Origin: UBA1141 sp963665155
GTDB lineage: Bacteria > Chloroflexota > Dehalococcoidia > Lucifugimonadales > UBA3495
Length of the DNA: 64,000 nt
Direction: 5' to 3'
Assembly (NCBI GenBank): GCA_963665155.2
Contig: OY761986.2
Location: 62,001 to 126,000 of the forward strand
This document shows positions 57,031-64,000 of this stretch, piece by piece (position 1 is the first letter of the stretch; each line of letters starts with the position of its first letter). The translations under genes were made by a program, and so were the position numbers. The notes under the pieces were generated by a model. That model ran no database searches. It was not told the origin of the DNA and saw nothing but the letters and a program-made list of their open reading frames with translations.

Positions 57031-57539
57031 ATTAATCTGACCTACAAAGACGCCCGGCTGATGAAGAGCATCCAAAGCATCGTGCCCGGCTACAACGCCC
57101 AGGCCATGGCCTCACCGTCGAAACCGGACGCCGGTTTGAGAGGCATGCTGGTCACCGCGGTTGATGTGGTGGATGAACCGATGCTCGAGCAGTCCGAGGA
57201 GACTACGGGGCCAGGGCGCCGGTGACGTTGGCGGACGCCGGCTACCACTCAGGGATCGCGCTGGACGAATGCGCCCGGAGAGGCCAGCGGGTGGTGGTGC
57301 CGGACCCACAACAAAAGCTCCTTCAGCAGCAACCGTATCGCAAGGACCTTTTCACCTACGACGAGGGCAACGACTGCTATTACTGCCCTCAGGGACAGAC
57401 CCTCAGCTTCGTCAAGAACAAGCCCAAAAGAGGGATGACGATACGGATGTACCGTGCCTCTGGGTCCGTCTGCCGAGAGTGTCCGGCCTTCGGAGTCTGT
57501 ACGAGGGACGGCACCGAGGTTACGTCAATAGGTGTGTAA
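57031..57539 (+). pseudogene. IS1182-type transposase, central remnant
   Basis: INLTYKDARLMKSIQSIVPG, YNAQAMASPSKPDAGLRGML and TAVDVVDE run into PMLEQSEETTG with some ten residues deleted, then shift frame to TLADAGYHSGIALDECARRG (second catalytic Asp) and CYYCPQGQTLSFVKNK. The end with C-x-x-C (CRECPAFGVC) stops at 57537-57539. Both ends of the gene are missing. Confidence 0.75.
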
Positions 57540-57763
57540 ACAACATCAGGCGGCGACCTTCTCTATCGTCGCCCCACCAGCTGTCAATGGCGGAGGCATG
57601 TTGGGCCACTGGGGCGGAGTAAAACTGTACCACCTGGTGTGTTCATGTTCAGCGAAAAAGTCCGAGCTAACTGGCCAGCATAAATGTCCGCACCACTTGT
57701 TGAGGGAAATGGCCTGTTTACGGGTGGGTCAGCAGAGGACAGGCAGGAAGGTCTTGATGCTAC

Positions 57764-58549
57764 CTATTCTTCGTGAGGCTTGTCTTGAGTTTGGGAGGCA
57801 ACTCCCTCTCTGCTACGCTTGAGCCGGTAGCTCTCGCCGTTCATCTCCAGGATGTGGACGTGGTGGGTGAGGCGGTCCAGCAGGGCCCCGGTGAGCCTCT
57901 CCGACCCGAAGACCTCGGTCCACTCGTCGAAGGGAAGGTTGGTGGTCACCAGGATTGAGCCCCGCTCGTAGCGCTGGCTGAAGACCTCGAAGAGCAGTTC
58001 CGCCCCGGTGGGTGACAGGGGCACGAAGCCCAGTTCGTCGATGATCAGCAGGCTGAGACGGGAAAGTTGTCTCTGTAGATTAAGCAGACGCCTCTCGTCT
58101 CTGGCCTCCATCAACTCGTGGACCAGGGCGGCGGCGGTGGTGGTGAAGCCCACGGACATCCCCCGCTGGCAGGCGGCCAGGCCCAGCCCCAGGGCCATGT
58201 GGGTCTTGCCGGTGCCGCTGTTGCCGACGGCGATGATATTCTCCCGGCGCTGGATGTATTCGCACCGGGCCAGTTCCATCACCAGGGACTTGTTCACCGA
58301 GGGGATGGCGGTAAAGTCGAAGGTGTCCAGGCTTTTGACGGCAGGGAACCGGGCAGCGCGGATCCGCCGCCCCACCATGCGCTGGTGGCGGTCGATGAGT
58401 TCCAGCTCGGCCAGCCGCAGCAGGTATTGGGGCTGGTCCACACCTTCGGCGGCGCACTGGGCCGCCATCTTCCCGTATTCCCGGAGGAAGCTGGGCAGCT
58501 TCAACTCCTTCAGGTGGTGTTCCAATAGCAGCGTCGACCGGTCGTTCAT
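57764..58549 (-). CDS. istB: IS21 helper ATPase IstB
   Basis: Start ATG 58547-58549 overlaps the istA stop (ATGA), giving 261 aa. Walker A is AVGNSGTGKTHMALGLG and Walker B LLIIDELGFVP, with the AAA+ arginine regions VTTNLPFDEWTEVFGSERLT. The longer open frame to 58669 is not family-like. IstB assists IstA in transposition. It appears intact. Confidence 0.92.
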   Translation of the reverse strand: MNDRSTLLLEHHLKELKLPSFLREYGKMAAQCAAEGVDQPQYLLRLAELELIDRHQRMVGRRIRAARFPAVKSLDTFDFTAIPSVNKSLVMELARCEYIQRRENIIAVGNSGTGKTHMALGLGLAACQRGMSVGFTTTAAALVHELMEARDERRLLNLQRQLSRLSLLIIDELGFVPLSPTGAELLFEVFSQRYERGSILVTTNLPFDEWTEVFGSERLTGALLDRLTHHVHILEMNGESYRLKRSREGVASQTQDKPHEE

Positions 58550-59996
58550 GCCGCTCTCCCCGACAGTAAGGGCATGTAGTCCCTGGCCGATGTGGTGTTC
58601 ACCCTCACCCGGGGCAGGTAGGGATACAGTTCCAGGTCGAGGCGGGGCGGCCGTCCCTCCAATCGGCACAGCACCAGGTGCTTCACCGCGTCGAAACTCA
58701 GCGCCCCCAGCCGGAGAGCGTCCTTGAGGGCTGAGTGCACTTCTTGCTGTGAGAAGGTCTCCAGCAACCTGAGCACCTGCACGAATTCCCGCTTACCCCG
58801 CCGTCCCATGCGGGACTCCAGAAGCCGGCGAAGCGTACCGAAATCTTCTGGCAACTCCCAGCTCTGTAGCGGAGCCGCCTGGTCCAAAGCGCCCGGCTTC
58901 CGCTCCAGCAGCGGCAGGGAGTGGATGGGGTCGTAGACGAAATCGTCCCGTTCATAGGAGCGGTGGTGTTTGGCAATGACCTCCGAGCCGCAGCTGATGA
59001 CCACCTGGTCCACGTATCCCCTTACCAGCACGTCCCGGTGTCCATAGGCCACCGGCGCCGAGTAGTCGTTGGTCCTGTACCTGACCAGCGACAACGAACT
59101 CACCCGGCCCGCCTGCTTTTCGCAGGCGTCGTAGGCCACCGGAGGTAGGGGCAGCAGGACCTCGAGGTCCCGCTCCATACGCTGACCGATGGTCTCAGAT
59201 AGGTATTCAGCGCCTCGAAATTCGCGAAGGACGGTATGGGCACCAGAAAGTTGCGGCGCACGTAGCCCACCAAGCCCTCCACCTTACCCTTGTCATTGCC
59301 CTTGCCGGGGCGGCCGAACCGGTCGTCGAACAGGTAGTGGGACTGCAGCTCGGTGAAGGCACGGGTGCGCTTGCGACGGCCGTCCCCCAGAATCCTGGCC
59401 ACGGCCAGCTTGGTGTTGTCGTACAGAATGCTCTGGGGCACCCCGCCCAGGAAGGCGAAAGCGGAGACATGGCCGTCCAGGAACGCCTCGGTGGTCTCCG
59501 CCGGGTAAGCCTTTACGAAGCAGCCGTCGCTGTGGGGCAGGTCGATGACGAAGCAGTGGGCCTTCTGCTCCACGCCGCCGATGACCACCAGGGCCTCGCC
59601 GAAGTCGCACTGGGCGTGGCCTGGCGCATGGGACAACGGCACGAACATCTCCCGCGATTGCCGGCGGTGCTCCCTTACGTAGTCCTTGACGATGGTGTAC
59701 TGGCCATCAAACCTGTACTCCTCGCGAAGGCGCTCGAAGATGCGCTTGGCCGTGTGGCGTTGCTTCCTGGGACGCCCGAGATCGTCCTCCAGGATCCGGT
59801 CGATGACGCCGGTGAAGGGCTCCAGCTTGGGCCTCTTGGGCGGAGACTGCCGCAGGTACCCCGGCGGGACTGAAAACACCAGCATCTTGCGCACCGTGTC
59901 CCGGTGGAGCCCGAACACCCGGGAGGCCTCCCGGATGCTCATCCCATCGACCATCACCGCCCTACGGACCCGCAGATATACGTCCACCTTGTACAT
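58546..59996 (-). pseudogene. istA: IS21 transposase IstA, frameshifted with a small deletion
   Basis: The N-terminal helix-turn-helix (SIREASRVFGLHRDTVRKML) and integrase core (AQCDFGEALVVIGG, ILYDNTKLAV, KGKVEGLVGYVRRNF with the catalytic D, D, E) lie in one frame from ATG 59996. After NTYL near 59200, the reading resumes one frame over at ETIGQRMERDLEVLLPLPPV, with about 20 residues missing. The rest (LVRYRTNDYSAPVAYGHRDV) runs to the TGA that overlaps istB. Confidence 0.88.
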
Positions 59997-60112
59997 CCAT
60001 CACACCATCCATGGGTTCGGATACAACCCTATGAATGATGGCGGGCGGTACAGTATTCAGTCGCCGTTTGTCAGCAATCTTCCGCCCGCGTGGTCCACTT
60101 TACCTCCGCCGA

Positions 60113-60379
60113 TTACATGGGCTCGGGAAAGGCTGGGTAGGCCGGTGCCGCACCTCGACGCTGGGCCATTCCCTCCACATGGCCCCGGTAGTTGGGACCG
60201 GCGGCGTACAGCATGGGCGGAATGATGGGCGCCAATAGCTTCACCTGATCCGACGAATAGCTGGTGTTGGTTATGGTGTGTTCCCCCAAGGGGCTTCCGG
60301 CAACCTCGACTATCCGTCCTCCCTCCTCAACTATTCCGTAACTAACTTGATCTCCTCGCTGAAAACGGCACCATTTCAT
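60113..60379 (-). pseudogene. fumarylacetoacetate hydrolase family protein, N-terminal fragment
   Basis: From ATG 60379 (AAGGAG seven bases upstream) the frame reads KWCRFQRGDQVSYGIVEEGG and IPPMLYAAGPNYRGHVEGMA, the start of an FAH-type hydrolase including the lid region with the His of NYRGH. It is cut after 88 residues at the IS21 end. The remaining part is not on the other side of IS21. 60380-60862 shows no gene. Confidence 0.75.
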
Positions 60380-60862
60380 AAACCATCTCCTTGACTGAAG
60401 GAATAGCACCCGGCATTGGCAAAATCCCTTATTCCGCCAATTATCCGGGCCAGTTGTTCTGGATTGTACACTTTCGCCGGTCTTGGTCAAGGAACTTCCG
60501 GCGGCATCCCAAGATAGGGGCCGCCGGTGACCCGTGGGGCAAGGGGTCCTTTACATCGTTTTCCAGTGGGCTGCAAACGACCCGGACATCCACCTATATT
60601 TTGACTCTTCTGACCTCGGGGTTTAGAGGGAGTCTATGGTTGACGGATTACAACGATAATTCAGAAGTCGACGCTCGAAGGCTTCAGGCTCCCAGTCACA
60701 AAGAGTATATGGCAAGGCCGCGTGGTTGTTGGAGGAAATGTTGGCAGTATAAGAGGACAGCTTGTTGCGTCCCCGGTGTTGGAAATGTTGGCCGGCGAGC
60801 ACGTCGCGCCTCTTTGAAGGCGAGGCTAATAGATTACCGCGAATTCTACAGAGGTGCCAGCC

Positions 60863-60940
60863 ATGGCCGACCTGAGCCAGGAACAAATGCTGGAAATGGC
60901 CCGCATTGCGGGGCTCCGAATCCCCGAGGAGGACGTTGGG
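60863..60940 (+). pseudogene. hypothetical protein, N-terminal fragment
   Basis: ATG 60863 follows GAGGTG and opens ADLSQEQMLEMARIAGLRIP, like the N-terminal helix of small amidase-associated proteins in related genomes. The similarity stops after about 26 codons, and the rest of the frame is unrelated. Confidence 0.4.
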
Positions 60941-61249
60941 GCGAATCCAATTAAAGATTCCTGGCATACCTGTTCCGGCCAGCCGGTGAGACTCCGGCGG
61001 GTAACGCGAAGATTTCTGGGAGGAGGAGGTAAATGGTCATGGTCTTGCTTCTACGACGCATGGAGATGCACCCGACTCCGAGGCTCCACAGGAAGAGCAA
61101 AGGGCCTCAGTATCCGCGCCGCGCCCCGATACCAAATATGAGTCGTCCGCTTGATAGCCGGTCTAGAACTCCGGCCGAAAAGTACCCTGACCTAGGCTGT
61201 CCCGATATACTGGGCAAGAGATTTAATAAATGGGTGTGGGAGGTTGAGG

Positions 61250-63031
61250 ATGCTGGGAGTACGGTCGGCGCAACGAGGGCTGCTGGAAGCGGATCACCTG
61301 TACCTGGACTATGTGGGCCGGGGCTCCTTCTATGGCTTCCTGGCCTCCCTGCGGGGACAGCTATTTCGAGACGAAGAGTTCGCCGAGCTATATTGCCCAG
61401 ACAATGGCCGGGATAGCGTGCCCCCAAGTCTGGTGGCCACTGCGCTGTTGTTGCAAGCCTACGACAAAGTCAGCGACGCCGAAGCCAAACAGCGGGCGGA
61501 TTTTGATATCCGGTGGAAGGTGGCGTTGGGGATTGAGGTGGAGGACCGGCCCTTTGCCAAGAGCACGCTGCAGCTGTTTCGAGCCCAGCTGATCCTCCAC
61601 GACCGGGTGCGGGCCGTCTTTCAGCGCAGCCTCCAATTCGCCCGGCAGACCGGATACCTGAAAGGACGCCGGATGAAGGTGGCGGTAGACACCACCTACA
61701 TTCTGGGCCGAGGGGCGGTCAAGGACACCTACAACTTGCTGGCCGACGGCATAGTCCAGGTAGTGCGGGCGCTTTCGGACCTGGATGGGACGCGGCCCGA
61801 GGAATGGGCCTTGAGACACGGTCTGGAACTCTACTTTGGCTCCAGTGTGAAGGGAGAGGCAGAGATTGACTGGGACAACCAGAAAGAGCGGCAAGCCTTA
61901 CTGCAGAAGATAGTAGCCGATGCCGACCTGGTGTTGGAGCTGGCCCGTCAGGTCCAGGGTCAGTTCCCCGAGGAGAGCCCCCAGCGCCAGGGTATAGTGG
62001 AAGCGGCGGAGTTGCTGGGGCAACTGTTACTGCAGGATGTGGAACGCCAGGAGGATGGCCCAGCCCTGAAGGATGGGGTAAGCCGGGACCGCATCCCTTC
62101 GGTACACGACCCGGAGATGCGCCACGGCCGTAAAAGCAGCAGCAAACGCTTCGACGGACATAAGGCTGCGGTGGTGGTGGATACCGATTCCCAACTGGTG
62201 ACCGCGGTAGACATCCTGCCCGGCAATGCCGGTGACAACACTGGAGTCCTGGAACTGGTGGAGCAGAGTGAGGAGAACACGGGCATAGCGGTGGAGGAGA
62301 CTATCGGGGATGCGGCCTATGGGGATGGCGGGACGCGGCAGGCCTTTGCCGATGCTGGTCGGACTCTAATAGCCAAGGTGCCGGGTCGCCCTAATAAGGC
62401 CTGCTTCCCCAAGGAGGACTTCCAGATCGACTTGGAGGCAGGAACCTGCACCTGCCCAGCCGGTAATGTTACCCACACCCTGCGGACCTTCGGCACCCGG
62501 ACCAACCGGTTGGGTCGGACCTACCTGGCCCGGAGTTTCCAATTCGACCCGGCGGTCTGCGGCGTATGCCCCCTGCGGTCCCAGTGCGTGGCGGCGCGGT
62601 ACGGGGCGGGACGCACCGTAGCCCTGCATCCCCAAGAGGCGCTCTTGCAACAAGCCCGGGACTTCCAGCGGAGTGAGGGCTTTGCTGAATACCGTAGGCT
62701 GCGCCAGGCGGCCGAGCATCGCCTGGCGCGGCTGGCGCAACTGGGGGTCCGCCAATCTCGCTACTTCGGCCGAGCCAAGACCCGATTCCAACTACTCATG
62801 GCGGCCACGGTGGCCAACCTGACCCTGGTGGCTACCAAGATGGGGATGATATCTCCGGCTCCAGGCTCCTCTCACGATAAACCGGACCAGCAAGCCCCAG
62901 GGTCGCCCATCGTTACTACCCAATTCATATTGGCCGCAGCCAACTGGGTCACTCTTAGCCTCAGACTTACAGTCCACTGGTTATCCTCCACGCCATCCCG
63001 TCACAGCAGGGCTTTTCAGCCGGGTTTCTAG
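61250..63031 (+). CDS. IS1182 family transposase
   Basis: The 593-aa protein has the IS1182 order: FAELYCPDNGRDSVPPSLVA at the N-terminus, FAKSTLQLFRAQLI, first Asp in KVAVDTTYILGRGAVKD, DPEMRHGRKSSSKRFDGHKA, second Asp in IGDAAYGDGG, and the Cys cluster CGVCPLRSQC before the C-terminal VRQSRYFGRAKTRFQLLMAA. Start ATG 61250 follows GGGAGG. It looks complete. It cut a type ISP restriction gene on its right. Confidence 0.88.
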   Translation: MLGVRSAQRGLLEADHLYLDYVGRGSFYGFLASLRGQLFRDEEFAELYCPDNGRDSVPPSLVATALLLQAYDKVSDAEAKQRADFDIRWKVALGIEVEDRPFAKSTLQLFRAQLILHDRVRAVFQRSLQFARQTGYLKGRRMKVAVDTTYILGRGAVKDTYNLLADGIVQVVRALSDLDGTRPEEWALRHGLELYFGSSVKGEAEIDWDNQKERQALLQKIVADADLVLELARQVQGQFPEESPQRQGIVEAAELLGQLLLQDVERQEDGPALKDGVSRDRIPSVHDPEMRHGRKSSSKRFDGHKAAVVVDTDSQLVTAVDILPGNAGDNTGVLELVEQSEENTGIAVEETIGDAAYGDGGTRQAFADAGRTLIAKVPGRPNKACFPKEDFQIDLEAGTCTCPAGNVTHTLRTFGTRTNRLGRTYLARSFQFDPAVCGVCPLRSQCVAARYGAGRTVALHPQEALLQQARDFQRSEGFAEYRRLRQAAEHRLARLAQLGVRQSRYFGRAKTRFQLLMAATVANLTLVATKMGMISPAPGSSHDKPDQQAPGSPIVTTQFILAAANWVTLSLRLTVHWLSSTPSRHSRAFQPGF

Positions 63032-63778
63032 CGGCCGATCGCCTTTCCGACTTCCACTTTACCGGCGACACCCAATGTCTCCCCCTCTACCGCTACACGG
63101 AGGACGGGGAGCGAGTGAGCAACATCACCCGGTGGGGCATCGACCGGATCAACGGGCACTACCGGCAGGAGTGGGGCGATGACTTCCAAGAGCTGGCCGG
63201 ACAGTACGGCATCACCGCCGAGGAGATTTTCGCCTACACCTACGCCGTGCTCCACGATCCGGTGTACCGTCAAGAGTACGCCGTGGACCTGCTGCGGGAG
63301 TTTCCCCGCCTGCCCCTGTACCGGGACTTCCACCGCTGGGCCGAAATGGGCGAGAAACTGCTGGACCTGCACATCGGGTTCGAGTCCGCCGAGCCGTATC
63401 CGCTGGAGCGCCACGACCGAAAGGACGTTGACCCGAAGCGGGCCATCCTGAGGGCCGACAAGGAGCGGGGAACGATAACCCTGGACGAGCGCACCACGCT
63501 GGCGGGCGTGCCGGAGAAGGCATGGGAGTACAGGCTGGGCAGCCGCTCCGCCCTGGAGTGGGTGCCGGACCAGTACAAGGAAAGGCAGCCCCGGGACCCG
63601 ACCATCCGTGAGAAGTTCAACACCTACCGCTTTTCCGACCACAAGGAGCGGGTCATCGACCTGCTGCGGCGGGTCTGCACCGTCAGTGGCCACCATGGAG
63701 ATAGTGGATGGGATGGAGCACCGGGAGGGGGGAGACCTGGTGGTGTACGGGGACCGTGACAAACACCAGCGATCATGA
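63025..63778 (+). pseudogene. type ISP restriction-modification enzyme, C-terminal fragment with frameshift
   Basis: The frame reads LAADRLSDFHFTGDTQCLPL, FAYTYAVLHDPVYRQEYAVD, LDLHIGFESAEPYPLERHD, LGSRSALEWVPDQYKERQ and FSDHKERVIDLLRRVCTVS, the target-recognition end of single-chain type ISP (LlaBIII-like) enzymes. Near 63690 two bases are lost; the natural end ATMEIVDGMEHREGG continues in another frame to TGA 63776-63778. The helicase, nuclease and methylase parts are absent. Confidence 0.82.
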
Positions 63779-63892
63779 TGAATCTCGCCGAAGTAGCCAT
63801 TTCTCGGGGCTCAGTTTGACAACCCATGATGATGAACCTGTCTCGTCAGATGCACCAGAATAGTTCTATTGCCAAGCCCCAGGCAGGTGAAA

Positions 63893-64000
63893 ATGAACGA
63901 CCCTCACGTAGTAGCGCTGAACTACAGCATCCTGCATGACGGTAACCGTCAAATATGATGACGCGCCGCCCCTTGAGTACGATGGGCCGGAATTTAGCGT
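63893..64000 (+). pseudogene. start of a hypothetical gene, frameshifted, runs off the window
   Basis: ATG 63893 follows AGGTGA and opens NDPHVVALNYSILHDG; it soon stops, but one base over it continues VKYDDAPPLEYDGPEFSV to the window edge. A single-base insertion near 63943 explains both. Family not recognised. Confidence 0.45.

Larger units (their letters stand above)
57612..60110 (-). mobile_element. IS21 family insertion sequence, about 2.5 kb
   Basis: The left end carries GGCGGAGTAAAACTGTACCA (from about 57614), whose complement matches the right-end GTGGTCCACTTTACCTCCGC (60090-60109). A second related motif GCGGTACAGTATTCAGTCGC (about 60049) fits the multiple terminal repeats of IS21. 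It contains istA and istB. The flanks do not belong to one gene, so rearrangement followed insertion. Confidence 0.75.

Noticed and set aside
60960..61020. Possible cobalamin-riboswitch-like segment (GCCGGTGAGACTCCGGC)
   Set aside because: Only a vague resemblance to one part; the remaining conserved core is missing and no B12 gene is near.

Overview
The window reads as a chromosomal segment of a Chloroflexota bacterium, most likely of the Dehalococcoidia/SAR202 type. That assignment is my inference from protein character, the hydantoinase, MmgE/PrpD, cupin and MFS catabolic gene mix, and the style of the accessory genes; there is no rRNA to confirm it. Genes use the standard code with good Shine-Dalgarno sites, and many stops are TGA.

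Positions 1-28 kb are mostly intact housekeeping and catabolic chromosome. On the minus strand lie a partial class I DAHP synthase preceded by an aromatic-rich leader peptide and a terminator (an attenuator), then a type 1 dihydroorotate dehydrogenase, rpoC and rpoB. rpoB and rpoC are separated by exactly eleven perfect copies of a 19-bp tandem repeat. A catabolic-looking group follows: an MFS carrier, a hydantoinase, an AhpD/carboxymuconolactone-decarboxylase protein whose CxxC reads CxxTGA (a probable selenoprotein), a VOC protein, an aminotransferase, a broken thiamine-diphosphate enzyme, an NHL/DUF1501/DUF1800 set, an SDR dehydrogenase, an MmgE/PrpD protein and a cupin.

From about 28.1 kb the sequence becomes accessory. 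An MFS gene is cut short, and two unrelated tRNA halves (Thr 5' half, Val 3' half) mark a recombination zone. From there to 51.8 kb and again from 56.7 to 64 kb the DNA is a patchwork of gene ends. Defence-type remnants are frequent: an FRG-domain gene split by a 5-bp duplication, two nuclease-like fragments, a toxin-antitoxin remnant, a type I hsdS with a nonsense codon plus an hsdM stub, a DndB/DGQHR-like remnant, an apparently intact Mrr-type nuclease, a broken type III-like Res subunit and the C-terminus of a type ISP enzyme. The patchwork was probably shaped by insertion sequences: IS1380, IS256, IS1182 (two long copies plus a remnant), an IS481 tail fused to IS1182, a nearly pristine IS66 with its target duplication, IS21, and a 149-bp MITE. 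Even yvcK, normally a core gene, has lost its N-terminus here.

Inside this patchwork, at 52-56.7 kb, is a complete four-gene general L-amino-acid ABC transporter operon (aapJQMP-like). Its probable promoter abuts the end of the IS66 element.

The most interesting items are the AhpD-like selenoprotein candidate with a hairpin just after its UGA and an unusual alternative-pairing RNA ahead of it, the aromatic-amino-acid attenuator in front of DAHP synthase, and the minisatellite that splits rpoB from rpoC.
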